From positions 1 to 34,123 of the forward strand of contig CAIQBE010000040.1 of assembly GCA_903870015.1 (NCBI GenBank): a stretch of DNA of 34,123 nucleotides. Reading direction: 5' to 3'. The DNA comes from an uncultured Thiotrichales bacterium. GTDB lineage: Bacteria; Pseudomonadota; Gammaproteobacteria; Francisellales; CACEW01. The translations under genes and the position numbers were made by a program. Positions 7,937 through 17,031 of the stretch are shown here, piece after piece; the first letter of the stretch is position 1, and each line of letters starts with the position of its first letter. The notes under the pieces were generated by a model. The model was not told where the DNA came from. It saw nothing but the letters and a program-made list of their open reading frames with translations, and made no database searches.

Positions 7937-8947
7937 ATGACCATTCGTGTAGCAATTAACGGCTATGGCCGTATCGGCAAAAATATCTTACGCGCGCTTT
8001 ATGAAAGCGGTAAGAACAAAGAAATTCAAGTCGTTGCGATTAACGATTTGGGTGATCCTAATATTCTATTATTTTTAACGGAGTATGATACCGTGCATGG
8101 CCGCTTCAAAGGCGAAGTGAAGCTTGATGGAGATCATCTGGTTGTCAATGGCGATCGCATTAAGATTTTATCAGAACGTGATCCTGCCAAACTCCCCTGG
8201 AAAGAAATGAACATTGATGTGGTGCATGAATGTACCGGCTTTTTCACAAGCAAAGACAAAGCATCCAAACACATCGAAGCGGGCGCTAAAAAAGTGATTA
8301 TCTCAGCGCCTGGCGGCAAAGATGTCGATGCCACTGTCGTTTTTGGCGTGAATGACAAAATCCTCAAAACCTCTGATACGGTTATTTCCAATGGTTCTTG
8401 TACCACCAACTGCTTAGCACCGTTGGTAAAACCTTTACACGAAAAAATTGGCTTAGAAAAAGGCTTAATGACCACAATCCATGCTTATACCAACGATCAA
8501 CGCTTAACGGATGTGTATCACGAAGATGTCCGTCGCGCGCGCTCAGCGACCCAATCCATGATCCCTGCAAAAACGGGCGCTGCTGCTGCGATTGGCCTGG
8601 TGCTACCAGAGTTGAACGGCAAGCTCGATGGTTTTGCCATGCGCGTGCCTGTGATCAATGTGTCTGTGGTTGACTTAACTTTTACCGCAAAACGCGACAC
8701 GACCGTTGATGAGGTTAACAAAATTTTATTAGATGCGAGCAATGGTGAACTCAAAGGTATTTTAGGTTACAACAGCCTGCCTTTAGTGTCTGTTGACTTT
8801 AATCACAACCCACTCTCATCCGTGTTTGATGCTACGCAAACTAAAGTGATCGGCAATTTAGTGAAAGTACTTTCTTGGTATGATAACGAATGGGGCTTCT
8901 CTAACAGAATGCTCGATACTACGATTGCGTTGATGCATGCAAAATAA
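7937..8947 (+). CDS. gap: Glyceraldehyde-3-phosphate dehydrogenase (type I, NAD-dependent)
   Basis: 336 residues. Converts glyceraldehyde 3-phosphate to 1,3-bisphosphoglycerate in glycolysis/gluconeogenesis. The N-terminal Rossmann motif is [10 protein letters not shown], and Asp37 at the end of the second strand (AINDLGD) favours NAD+ over NADP+. The catalytic Cys155 lies in [10 protein letters not shown] (usually ASCTTNC, so Gly replaces Ala). The C-terminal [12 protein letters not shown] block is intact. A strong AAGGAG ribosome binding site sits before the ATG at 7937. Erythrose-4-phosphate dehydrogenase was considered, but the overall sequence is closer to GAPDH. Unlike many relatives, pgk does not follow; an exported protein gene comes next. 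Confidence 0.95.
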   Translation: MTIRVAINGYGRIGKNILRALYESGKNKEIQVVAINDLGDPNILLFLTEYDTVHGRFKGEVKLDGDHLVVNGDRIKILSERDPAKLPWKEMNIDVVHECTGFFTSKDKASKHIEAGAKKVIISAPGGKDVDATVVFGVNDKILKTSDTVISNGSCTTNCLAPLVKPLHEKIGLEKGLMTTIHAYTNDQRLTDVYHEDVRRARSATQSMIPAKTGAAAAIGLVLPELNGKLDGFAMRVPVINVSVVDLTFTAKRDTTVDEVNKILLDASNGELKGILGYNSLPLVSVDFNHNPLSSVFDATQTKVIGNLVKVLSWYDNEWGFSNRMLDTTIALMHAK

Positions 8948-8974
8948 ATGAACTTTACACGGGAGGGATAATAT

Positions 8975-9535
8975 ATGCTTTTTAAAAAACTAACCCTCCC
9001 CTGCTTTTTATCTCTGCTCAGCCTAAGCGCTTATGCAACGCCATACTGTACAGCTGATCAAGTCAGCATTCACGAGCTTGCGCTAAGCGCCGGCGGCATG
9101 ATGCAAACTCGCAGCCTTTACGCTATTGTGAACAAAACTCAAACTGCATGCAAATTATTGGGAACACCTGCAGTTTGGGGCATGGCCACAGGTAAAGATA
9201 TCTATCTTGCCAAAACCCCCATCACCAAAGGTCAGAGCGTCGTGCTTCAACCACTGGCGCAACCAGGCAGCATCCCTTTGGATCAATTAGTCTGGTTTAG
9301 TTTTAGAGGTAACGCCGCTTCCGATGGCCCAACATTTAATACCATCAAAGTGATCTTACCCGGCATTCTTAACAAAACTTACACTGTGCATTATAGCGGC
9401 TACAGTACTGGTGTTGATTCACTGAGCCCAATTCAATCCGGCACTACTGATGATCTCAAGCGCTACTTCACTTGCCCCAGCCTAAAAAACAACACCTGGC
9501 CTTTATCTGCGAGTACTGTTGTTTCTTGCGGCTAA
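8975..9535 (+). CDS. Exported protein, DUF4232-like
   Basis: 186 residues. A classic signal peptide (KK, then a Leu/Ser-rich core) ends near AYA at 19-21, so the protein should be periplasmic or secreted. The mature part has four cysteines (YCTAD, ACKLLG, FTCPS and the C-terminal VVSCG) that could form two disulfides. The layout of an early Cys, a central N-x-x-x-x-x-C-x-L-x-G-x-P block and a beta-rich body resembles DUF4232. It starts 27 bp after gap with GGGAGGGAT as ribosome binding site and may be read with it. The function is unknown. Confidence 0.7.
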   Translation: MLFKKLTLPCFLSLLSLSAYATPYCTADQVSIHELALSAGGMMQTRSLYAIVNKTQTACKLLGTPAVWGMATGKDIYLAKTPITKGQSVVLQPLAQPGSIPLDQLVWFSFRGNAASDGPTFNTIKVILPGILNKTYTVHYSGYSTGVDSLSPIQSGTTDDLKRYFTCPSLKNNTWPLSASTVVSCG

Positions 9536-9596
9536 ATTTCTTGCATTAAGAGCAACGCAAACTCATACCTCAGCTTGTGATACTGAATTAAGATCT

Positions 9597-11531
9597 TCAT
9601 GCATCAGGCTCAAAAGCAAATTCATCTACTGGCTCAGGATCTTTTGTGAGCACCATATAGTGATTTCCAGTAAAAAGTAGAGTGATGCTTGCCATGCCAT
9701 CTGGTAACTCTGAGGGGTCATTGGTACTATCCCCCCCGTTCGTTTCTGGATTAATAAAATGATAAACAAGCTCATGGCTTGGGTCACGCGTATCCATGAC
9801 ACCAATTGCGATATCTAGACGCTCGGCTAAGGCTAGAATTTCAGCATGATCAGCCCACTCACCATCATTAAAATCAGCCTCCTGCGCCAACAACCTTAAA
9901 CTGTCGTGCGGTGCTGTACCTTCTGGAATTTCTGCCATATGGGGATGATGACCTCTCTCTAGCTGTATAGCAGCCGCATGATAAAAACAATTACCATCGC
10001 CTTTCACATCCTCTACCTTATAACCAGGTATTGCCGGCATTTTACCACTGCGAAGTGTTCGTGGAGAAAACACACTTGCAAGCGCTCGATGCATTTTTAA
10101 ATGCTCGGGGATAAAATCATCACGCTCTTGCCGTTTTCTTTTATTATCTGCTGGTGTTGATAATCCCTCTGGCACAACAACAGGCTCCTCTTCTGGCTCA
10201 TCATGAAATAACCTAGTAGATTTTGATTCAATATAGGCCTGATCTTCTGGAGTCATATTTTTAACTAACGCCTTAATTACTGCTTTATATTGTTGAGAAA
10301 TTGTGTGGGCTATGCTCATAAAACCACTCAGTTTATAACGATTTCTCTCTCCAACCGATCTTGATAATTGATCGTAACATAAGGATACGCAGGGAACAGC
10401 TGTTGTAGAAATTATCGCCCCACCACCCTCAGCCTCTCTGCCTGCGGATTCAGACAATTTAATAAACAACCCCTGCAACTCTTTTAAATCAGGCTTTTTC
10501 AAATCCACATGATGGAAACCACTTAAATCCTCATTATAACGCGCAAAAATTTCATCAATACGCCTGCGGTAGGCCTTGGTTGGCTGGCCACTCATTACCT
10601 TTACCCCCACGGGAAATGCACCTAAAAAACGTGGGTAACATTTTAATACGGCTGAAATTTCATCTTCAGGAGCTTCTTCAGCCTCACAGGCCTCTTTTAC
10701 TGTTAGAGCGCAATCTTCATTTTTTTGGCTTGCAGCTCCTTTCACAGGATTCCATTTCCGATGTGCATCACGTAACTTCTTGATGGTAATTTCAGCCGCA
10801 GTCATACAGGCTCGTTCACTTTTAAAAGGCGATATAAAATAATCACAGCCCAACAGCACCGCTTTCACCGTCGCTGTAAAAGTACAACCTAAATCAAAAA
10901 TCACAAAATCATACTGATTTTGCTCGCCATATTCTCTAAAAACATTGGTTACCATTCCTGGCACCGGGTAACGCGTTGGATCACGAAAACCATCTAAAAT
11001 CTTCTGCTCCAAATCTCCTGTACGCATATCCCCAGCAATATAATCAATTTGCCCGCCAGACCCTACAGGTGCAGTTTGTGGCTTAATTTTATTTAGCAAA
11101 GAGCTCTCACCTGTTTTTCTTACTTGTAAACGGCTGCCCGTAAACTCGCTAACAATGCTAAAAAATGTCAGCTTCTTGCCTGTGCTTTCTTCTTTGTTAA
11201 TTTGCGCCCAGAGCCTATCGGTCGCTTCATCAACGACAAGATCATCGTCCTCAGCTTCTGAAACATCCTTAGCTAGACCCTTATCGACTATGTTTGCGGC
11301 CATGATCGTATTGGTCGTTAAATTCGCTTGCATATCCGCATCAACCAATAGCACTTTAAAACCATCACGCACTAGGTGATAGGCGATCTCCAAACAACTG
11401 GTTGTTTTACCCACCCCGCCCTTCATATTATAAATTGCCATTAATATGGTTTTATAATTAGTAATCTCTGCTGCTGATGAATGAGCCCCAGCACTACTTG
11501 GGCTAGTTTTTTTTGAACTTTGACTATGCAC
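9597..11531 (-). CDS. ParA-like ATPase fused to a C-terminal OTU-type cysteine protease domain
   Basis: 644 residues from a GTG start with GGAGA upstream. Residues ~28-260 form a ParA/MinD-type ATPase: deviant Walker A KGGVGKTT at 37-44 (signature Lys37), DADMQAN at 64-70 and a Walker B-like VIFDLGC near 210. Insertions make it longer than usual. A linker with a basic KRKR cluster (464-467) leads to residues ~500-635, which match OTU domains: VKGDGNCFYHAA gives Asp512 and Cys515, WADHAEILALAERL matches the helix after the catalytic loop, and GNHYMVL supplies His624. OTU proteases typically cleave ubiquitin chains. No parB follows, so plasmid partition is unlikely. The combination suggests an effector acting in a eukaryotic host; this is inference. 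Confidence 0.85.
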   Translation of the reverse strand: MHSQSSKKTSPSSAGAHSSAAEITNYKTILMAIYNMKGGVGKTTSCLEIAYHLVRDGFKVLLVDADMQANLTTNTIMAANIVDKGLAKDVSEAEDDDLVVDEATDRLWAQINKEESTGKKLTFFSIVSEFTGSRLQVRKTGESSLLNKIKPQTAPVGSGGQIDYIAGDMRTGDLEQKILDGFRDPTRYPVPGMVTNVFREYGEQNQYDFVIFDLGCTFTATVKAVLLGCDYFISPFKSERACMTAAEITIKKLRDAHRKWNPVKGAASQKNEDCALTVKEACEAEEAPEDEISAVLKCYPRFLGAFPVGVKVMSGQPTKAYRRRIDEIFARYNEDLSGFHHVDLKKPDLKELQGLFIKLSESAGREAEGGGAIISTTAVPCVSLCYDQLSRSVGERNRYKLSGFMSIAHTISQQYKAVIKALVKNMTPEDQAYIESKSTRLFHDEPEEEPVVVPEGLSTPADNKRKRQERDDFIPEHLKMHRALASVFSPRTLRSGKMPAIPGYKVEDVKGDGNCFYHAAAIQLERGHHPHMAEIPEGTAPHDSLRLLAQEADFNDGEWADHAEILALAERLDIAIGVMDTRDPSHELVYHFINPETNGGDSTNDPSELPDGMASITLLFTGNHYMVLTKDPEPVDEFAFEPDA

Positions 11532-11679
11532 TAATATTCTCCAGTTAAATTATCACGGCCATTGTACTCATGCATAATCATATTGTAAATCTAGACACTA
11601 CTGTTGCAACATCGTTGATTATCCAGCATGTTGCTGTGCGCTCAGGCGCGAACATACTTTTATTGACCAAAACTCCAAA

Positions 11680-12117
11680 TTATCGATTTAGACAATCGGT
11701 AATTTCAAGCTTCACTCCATTTGGATCAAAGAACCAGATCTGCCGCGGCAACTCTTGAGAAATACGATACTCAATTTTTAAAGCATCTAGCTTATTTAGC
11801 AGCACATCAAAATCCGCTGATGCCACCGCCCAAGCCACATGATCTAAAGCACCGGTATTTTGATTTTGAGAGCCAGGCGTCGCTTGTATCTGAAAGGGAC
11901 TATTTGGATCAGCCAACCTTCGCGCTTTCGACTCCAAAGTACTTAAATGAATCCAGGCATGGCGACCATCGGCAGTATACAGATAATTCTTGCGTCCATC
12001 AGGAATATGCTTGCCCTCGATAAAACCAAAAAGCTGATGGTAGAATTCGACCGTTGCATCCCAGTTTTCGGTTAAGATATTTAGATGATCTATTCCTATT
12101 TCCACACCCAACCCCAC
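11680..12117 (-). CDS. VOC (glyoxalase/bleomycin-resistance fold) protein
   Basis: 145 residues if the GTG at 12117 is used; a GTG at 12105 would also serve and no clear ribosome binding site decides. Two beta-alpha-beta-beta-beta modules are visible: IDHLNILTENWDATVEFY at the start and LDHVAWAVASADFDVLLNKL near residue 90, ending in FFDPNGVKLEI. Potential metal ligands are the His of IDH, the His of LDH and the final Glu. Members include glyoxalases, dioxygenases and resistance proteins; the substrate cannot be named. The upstream neighbour on the opposite strand is the orphan gene at 12365. Confidence 0.85.
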   Translation of the reverse strand: MGLGVEIGIDHLNILTENWDATVEFYHQLFGFIEGKHIPDGRKNYLYTADGRHAWIHLSTLESKARRLADPNSPFQIQATPGSQNQNTGALDHVAWAVASADFDVLLNKLDALKIEYRISQELPRQIWFFDPNGVKLEITDCLNR

Positions 12118-12364
12118 GCCAACGCTTGTTACAACAGAATATCATTATACTGAAAGCTTGGCTACCTTTGACCCTGCCAAAGCCACAATGCTTGCTACAT
12201 CTATGATGATCATTATCTTTACACGAGCAGTGTTGAAATTCATACCATAAAATTTAATCATTAATTTATTTCATTAATTTCATGAAAAAAAACGACAGTT
12301 TTAACTATATTTCAATTTCATTAAAATACACGCTGGTTAAATTAAAACTAAAAGGAAAAAAATT

Positions 12365-12772
12365 ATGTCCGCTGGCCATCCTGCACAACCTTCACCTACA
12401 GATTCCCCAATGATATCGGCACCTTTTTTATCAGCCGCATCGCCCGAAGAAGATTTTTTAACAACATTGGCAAGTCACCTCGCAGGCGCTGGTCTTGGTA
12501 CTTTCAGTCATACAAAGAGATCAGGCGAGGGAGGCGGTTATGTTTATGAACTGCGCTTTCCCGCCGGAGGCGACGCAGCCATGGTGATAGATATGCCTTT
12601 TGCACGTATGTTATTTAAAGATATTGGAATACGAGCTACGTTATTGGGTCCTGAAGACACCTTTACAATTACGGAAAGCTTGATAACACCTATTCTCAAA
12701 GACTCCAAAAGGCTTGTCGAGTCTTTCTTAAAAAATGCGAAACTTAGTCAGGCACCTACCCATGACATCTAG
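12365..12772 (+). CDS. Hypothetical 135-residue protein
   Basis: No family recognised. The first ~28 residues are rich in Pro, Ser and Ala and probably disordered; the remainder looks like a small alpha/beta domain with amphipathic helices at both ends (EDFLTTLASHLAGAG and LVESFLKNAK). There is no signal peptide or membrane helix. The ATG at 12365 follows AAAAGGAA, and a weak promoter (TTTAAC at 12300, TAAAAT at 12322, 16-bp spacer) lies upstream. A strong hairpin follows the stop codon. The low-complexity N-terminus recalls those of the 204-residue protein at 3915 and the ParA-OTU fusion. The 247 bp upstream (12118-12364) hold nothing else recognisable. Confidence 0.6.
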   Translation: MSAGHPAQPSPTDSPMISAPFLSAASPEEDFLTTLASHLAGAGLGTFSHTKRSGEGGGYVYELRFPAGGDAAMVIDMPFARMLFKDIGIRATLLGPEDTFTITESLITPILKDSKRLVESFLKNAKLSQAPTHDI

Positions 12773-12794
12773 AGGTTTATGCGTCAGCATCAAG

Positions 12795-12827
12795 ATAGGG
12801 CTGGCCAAAGCCTCAGGCCCGCCCTAT
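12795..12827. terminator. Hairpin terminator between convergent units
   Basis: ATAGGGCTGGCC pairs with GGCCCGCCCTAT over 12 bp with one mismatch, around a 9-nt loop. It lies 23 bp after the stop of the 135-residue gene; the following T-rich stretch is weak. It also lies downstream of tssM on the other strand and may serve both directions. Confidence 0.7.
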
Positions 12828-12979
12828 TAGTCTCTCTTGCATTTAATTGCTGCCTCTTTTTTTGCTCAAGAAAATATTTGCATGACACGAAATGTGCTGT
12901 GATTGCAAAAATACGTTTTACTTATACCTCTAACTATACCCGCATTTTTTTGATATGCAGGTACGATTCCAGCGATGAG

Positions 12980-14587
12980 TTAAAACCGCGTGACCCAAGG
13001 ATTCCCCGAACTATCAAGGATACGATAGGATACCCAATAGTCATTTAGTTTACAGCTCCAAGTTCCAGAGGCCCCTGGCTTACAAGTTTGTAGAAACTTA
13101 TTGAGAGCCCAAGGGCCATAAAAGTCTTCTTGATAGGTTTTACCTTTGAGATTATTGACACTCAAGGTAATGTGGCTTGCTGAATCAAAGTTCCAACTGA
13201 CGGCTGCAGGAACTTGAGGATCATGTCGATATAAGAAGATCTGTTTATTAATCATGAGATTGGCTTGAATCAGATTATTATCGGCATCAACAGGCATGAT
13301 ACTCAGATTGAATCCTAATTTATTTTGGGCAAAGTACTGACTTTGTACCTGTGCCCGGATCTGCATTAGCGTAGTCAAAGGCTCACCCAGATTGACCTTA
13401 CCTTGATCTTGCAGCGTTGCATTGAGGTGATCCAAAAGCCCTCCTGTTGCAAAAAAATTAGTGAAATTCTGCAGGGAAACATCATCCGCACCCTTAGAAT
13501 TAAACGGATAATATGCAGCTAAATTGGTGTTATAGGTTCTCATCACTGCGTTAATTTGAGCCTGCAGATCCCCACTCGGTTTTGCTGCCATGGCCTGATT
13601 CAGCCCCCTGATATTTCCATACACTTTTTGTAATTGATAAGCATAATAATCACTCACATTAATACCAAAATGCTTCAGCCAATGTTGTTCTGAAATCCCC
13701 GAGCTCGCTTGATCCTCAAGGCATTCTGTGGTCATCACTCTCTGCATGTCTGCAAATGCACGAAGGTTGCTATGGTAAGCATAGCCCCAAACTATCCATA
13801 ACATTGCCATACCCAGTGCCAAAGCAGCTAAAATGATATTTCTCTTTTTGACACTGTGATAACAGGCGTCTGTCTCCCGCCCCAATAGTGCTGCCATTAA
13901 CTTTTCATCGCTGTCTTTATTTTTAGCTTGCCATAAAGCAATTCCCTGAAAATCCACTTTCGACTGGTAGGGATTAGGAGCACACAATCGCGATAATACC
14001 TCGCGAACCTCTACTTGCTTGCTCTGCAAAGCTAACACCGCTGAAAAAGCTTGCGCCTCTTTAGCGGCCTCATAATTTTTAAGCCGCACGCCCTGTAAAA
14101 TATGCACCAATAAGTTTGCATACGCTTGTTCAAAATAGGCTAGATTATCTTTTTTAGCGCTTAAATCTATTAGCAATGGAACATCGCCTGAATTTAAAGA
14201 CTCGGGAATTGTCAGCCCTAAGTAACTGGGTAAACGCTTGAGCTTAGTTCGAATGCGTAACAAAGCATCGTGATAAACCACTGAATGATTCTCCGAGCCC
14301 TCTGGCATTAACCAAATTGCTGTAAACTTAAAAATGCGCCGCTGTTTTTTTAATTCCATGAGTAATTTGTTCAACTGATCTTGATTCTGCAAAGTTTTAG
14401 CATCGATATAAAAATACTGGGCCAGAGCATTCCGATAAATACTAAACTTTAACTCTGTGCCTATTAATTCGTAGCGATAAAAACCCTCATTAAAAAATTT
14501 AGCACTGCCTAACACCAAAACCCATGGGAGCTTGCGTGATTCTTTGTTTTCAAAATAAGCTTTATTTTTTTTGATAATTGACTTCAT
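12980..14587 (-). CDS. tssM: Shortened TssM (IcmF-like) T6SS membrane-complex protein
   Basis: 535 residues, against roughly 1100-1200 for usual TssM. LPWVLVLG at 20-27 aligns with the LPWYLVIG strand that precedes the Walker A loop in TssM, but the following SAKFFNEGF replaces GPPGSGKTT, so nucleotide binding is unlikely. The two N-terminal membrane helices are absent. One membrane segment remains (~249-270), matching the third TssM helix, and the periplasmic part keeps the family block YYPFNSKGADDV with NFFATGGLLDHL (360-387). The start overlaps tssL by ATGA with GGAGAGG upstream, so the short N-terminus is not a frameshift product. It is the last gene of tssJKLM. With TssJ and TssL it should build the trans-envelope channel. 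Confidence 0.8.
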   Translation of the reverse strand: MKSIIKKNKAYFENKESRKLPWVLVLGSAKFFNEGFYRYELIGTELKFSIYRNALAQYFYIDAKTLQNQDQLNKLLMELKKQRRIFKFTAIWLMPEGSENHSVVYHDALLRIRTKLKRLPSYLGLTIPESLNSGDVPLLIDLSAKKDNLAYFEQAYANLLVHILQGVRLKNYEAAKEAQAFSAVLALQSKQVEVREVLSRLCAPNPYQSKVDFQGIALWQAKNKDSDEKLMAALLGRETDACYHSVKKRNIILAALALGMAMLWIVWGYAYHSNLRAFADMQRVMTTECLEDQASSGISEQHWLKHFGINVSDYYAYQLQKVYGNIRGLNQAMAAKPSGDLQAQINAVMRTYNTNLAAYYPFNSKGADDVSLQNFTNFFATGGLLDHLNATLQDQGKVNLGEPLTTLMQIRAQVQSQYFAQNKLGFNLSIMPVDADNNLIQANLMINKQIFLYRHDPQVPAAVSWNFDSASHITLSVNNLKGKTYQEDFYGPWALNKFLQTCKPGASGTWSCKLNDYWVSYRILDSSGNPWVTRF

Positions 14588-15189
14588 GATCCTCTCCGGA
14601 TTATAACTTGGTGAATGAGGGTTTCTAGAGGCTGTGCGGCTTTGTAGAGCTCAAGATTTGCAAAAGTCCAGAGACCTATCGTGAGCACAAACAAAGTGAT
14701 CAAGACCCACACTTGCCAGGAAAGCTTAGACTTTCTTTTTTTTGGCAATAGCCAATGATTCCGAGGATAGACTTGTTGCAATTGAAGTTGCAGCTGACTG
14801 CAAAGCTCGCTCCGCTGTCTTTGCCCATCAGCCATCAAGCGATAATGCCCCTCAAATCCCAAAACGAGAAGCATATATCCAAATTCAAGGGCGATTGGGT
14901 TACGCTTAGGCTCAGCCATCCAGTACTCCAATCGTTTGAAAAATTTTACGCCGCCTAAATTGTCACTGTGAAAATGGAGAAGGCAACTCTGATGATACTC
15001 TCCTCCGACTTGCTTCACAGATCTAAACTCATCAACGGCACAGCACAACATGTAATGCAAATCTTGAACCAGTTTTTCATCGTAGGCTTTGCATTCCGCT
15101 TTGAATGCTGAAAGTTTGTCTAGCAAGCCTTGTTGATCCGCCTCACTTAAAATCGGCAATGCAGCATTGACAAAAGGATTTTCGGTCAT
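14584..15189 (-). CDS. tssL: TssL (DotU-like) T6SS inner-membrane protein
   Basis: 201 residues. A cytoplasmic all-helical DotU-type domain precedes a single C-terminal transmembrane helix (~158-177, WVLITLFVLTIGLW), the standard TssL topology. Family features are the DLHYMLCCAVDE helix (~43-54), FFKRLEYWMAEP (~83-94) and LEFGYMLLVLGFEGHYR (~101-117). No peptidoglycan-binding extension is present, so anchoring to the cell wall must come from elsewhere. AGGAGAGC precedes the ATG; the gene overlaps tssK upstream and tssM downstream by four bases each, indicating translational coupling. Confidence 0.92.
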   Translation of the reverse strand: MTENPFVNAALPILSEADQQGLLDKLSAFKAECKAYDEKLVQDLHYMLCCAVDEFRSVKQVGGEYHQSCLLHFHSDNLGGVKFFKRLEYWMAEPKRNPIALEFGYMLLVLGFEGHYRLMADGQRQRSELCSQLQLQLQQVYPRNHWLLPKKRKSKLSWQVWVLITLFVLTIGLWTFANLELYKAAQPLETLIHQVIIRRGS

Positions 15190-16505
15190 TGTAGCTCTCC
15201 TGCATCCCGAATCGCCCAGAGTTGCATCTTGATATCATCTATGGCGAAAGGAATATGGATAATCAAACTGGACGATTGGCTTAAGGCCGACTTTGCTTGC
15301 GGATCAATCTCGATATCAAAATAGAGATAATCGCGATAATAAGGCATAGGCTCTGGAGCATGCGCCAATGGCCTTAAATTAAAGCCCGGCAACTGCAATT
15401 GAATTAAATCTTTAATCCGGTTGGGTGTTGCAACTTTCAAGAGGCTCATTTTTTCTTTTAACTCGGCATCTGGATGCGCACCATGAACGGCGAGAATGAA
15501 ACGGCCACTTGCAATGAGATCTTGATCGGGAATGGTTGCTTGTTTTGAATTGAGCTCATACGACTTCAATTCAAGAGCCTGGAGTTTCTGCAATTGCGTT
15601 TGTGTCAGCATTGCTCTGAGGTGATGCATGAGATCCAGAATCTGCGATTGTTCCAGATGTTTATATGCATGGATCGAATGATTGCCGTCACTAGAACTCG
15701 TCAGCTCTGCACAGCATTCGCTTAAAGCAGCATATAAAATCTCAGGGTGTAGTACCTCACGCTGGCTCAACTGATTAAAGCGCACTTGATATTTTGCCAG
15801 TGTATTGAGCGCTACTAAATCACTAATTGACTGCAAATGATAAGTATACTGATTGCGAATACCGGCCTTAAGATAATTGATGCGATGATTCAATAAATGC
15901 GAGAGCTCCTCATAAAATGACCGCACAAGTCCATTATTATTGACATTTAACCAGTCTGGCATGGCCTGATCATCAAAAATGATCTTTCCAGCTGTGCTAA
16001 CCTCAAGAATTTTAGCAATCTTTAAACATAGATATTGTGGATGCTCTGCCAACATGAATTTTGGCTTAACGCTACCTATAACAATTTCGTTACTGCGCAA
16101 ACTATTGCTTGTAAGGTCCGTCGTCATTTGTGTTGTCATTGTAAATCGAGCAAAAGCACCCTCCTCAGCTGTGGTAATATTTTTTTTACTGGGACTCACA
16201 ATAGGCAAACCCAAATATATCCAGGTATTCTTATAGTGATCGGAGATATCCAAGGGCTCAGGCAATAAATCACCATCACGCGTACTCACAAAATAACCGT
16301 CTTGAAAAATCGCAGATACTTCACTTAAAGCTAATTTTTTAGTGGCAAGTAAACTCTCTTGCCAGATGCAAGATAAGAGACCATAAGTATTCGCTTGCAT
16401 CGTAACAAGTGATGCCTGCCACTGTGCTTTCAAATACCCCTCCATTTGTTGAAAATGCTGTGGCTCAATGAACATACCCTCTAACCATAGTGTTGGCCTA
16501 GTCAT
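15186..16505 (-). CDS. tssK: TssK T6SS baseplate protein
   Basis: 439 residues, the normal size. TssK trimers link the baseplate (TssEFG) to the TssJLM membrane complex. The N-terminus TLWLEGMFIEPQHFQQME is the family hallmark (trimeric shoulder domain) and the C-terminal part has the expected PRxP-free beta-rich head with IHIPFAIDD. A TAGGAGAACC ribosome binding site precedes the ATG. It overlaps both tssJ and tssL by four bases. Confidence 0.95.
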   Translation of the reverse strand: MTRPTLWLEGMFIEPQHFQQMEGYLKAQWQASLVTMQANTYGLLSCIWQESLLATKKLALSEVSAIFQDGYFVSTRDGDLLPEPLDISDHYKNTWIYLGLPIVSPSKKNITTAEEGAFARFTMTTQMTTDLTSNSLRSNEIVIGSVKPKFMLAEHPQYLCLKIAKILEVSTAGKIIFDDQAMPDWLNVNNNGLVRSFYEELSHLLNHRINYLKAGIRNQYTYHLQSISDLVALNTLAKYQVRFNQLSQREVLHPEILYAALSECCAELTSSSDGNHSIHAYKHLEQSQILDLMHHLRAMLTQTQLQKLQALELKSYELNSKQATIPDQDLIASGRFILAVHGAHPDAELKEKMSLLKVATPNRIKDLIQLQLPGFNLRPLAHAPEPMPYYRDYLYFDIEIDPQAKSALSQSSSLIIHIPFAIDDIKMQLWAIRDAGELQ

Positions 16506-16933
16506 GATGGTTCTCCTACAAAGTTAATTTCTGTTGCGCTTACATTTAATGTGAGCTTTTGACCTAGGGGTGCTTCGGCCTTCCATGAAGTATTATTGAG
16601 GCTCTTGAAAGCAGCCATAGCACCGACAGTGGTCACGCCAGTTCTATTGGGGATGTTCACCGTAGTGGATTGCCCAGGGAGCAAAATAACGGTCTGCGCT
16701 TCACTTGAGCCATAGAGCGCAAAAAAGCTCGCATCTTTAAATGAACTATCGTCTTTCAACGAAAATATTTTAATCACGATAGGAGAAGCCATACCATCCC
16801 TATTGGGGTTAATATCTGCTGAAGCTGTGATTGTTACCATTGCAGCTTCAGGTACACTCGATTTGGTAAGATGCCCGCAGCCCCCTAAAAGGCTACAGAA
16901 GCTTGCGACAACACATAATTTTTTCCAACTCAT
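16502..16933 (-). CDS. tssJ: TssJ T6SS outer-membrane lipoprotein
   Basis: 143 residues from the preferred start. A type II signal peptide ends in the lipobox LLGGC (Cys19), and a beta-sandwich body follows with the family block NPNRDGMASPIVIKIFSL and a LLPGQS motif. It anchors the secretion channel to the outer membrane. An ATG six bases upstream (16939) is in frame but would overlap the AAAAGGA ribosome binding site; the second ATG lies at the right distance and is chosen. First gene of tssJKLM, with its own upstream direct repeats. Confidence 0.92.
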   Translation of the reverse strand: MSWKKLCVVASFCSLLGGCGHLTKSSVPEAAMVTITASADINPNRDGMASPIVIKIFSLKDDSSFKDASFFALYGSSEAQTVILLPGQSTTVNIPNRTGVTTVGAMAAFKSLNNTSWKAEAPLGQKLTLNVSATEINFVGEPS

Positions 16934-17000
16934 GATCATTCCTTTTGGTTTTCATGAGTCTCATTCTAGACTAGGCCCCTGCATCTTTCAGTGAGCTTTT

Positions 17001-17025
17001 TGTATGGGATTGTATCGAAATGTAG
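17001..17025 (-). promoter_or_regulatory. Direct repeats upstream of tssJ
   Basis: On the plus strand TGTAT at 17001, TGTAT at 17011 and TGTAG at 17021 form three repeats with an exact 10-bp period, 68-92 bp upstream of the tssJ start. In the coding direction this reads CTACA-N5-ATACA-N5-ATACA. The spacing fits tandem binding of an OmpR-family dimer on one face of the helix. Confidence 0.6.
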
Positions 17026-17031
17026 CAAGGA

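Noticed and set aside
9597..11531. Plasmid or chromosome partition gene parA
   Set aside because: No parB or centromere-like repeats follow, and the C-terminal OTU-like part has no role in partition.
12779..13048. Plus-strand open frame of 89 codons after the 135-residue gene
   Set aside because: It spans a hairpin terminator and the 3' end of tssM on the opposite strand, and its composition is not protein-like.
12980..14587. Truncation of TssM by a frameshift or missing upstream exon-like part
   Set aside because: tssL ends exactly at the tssM start with an ATGA overlap, leaving no room for a lost N-terminal half.
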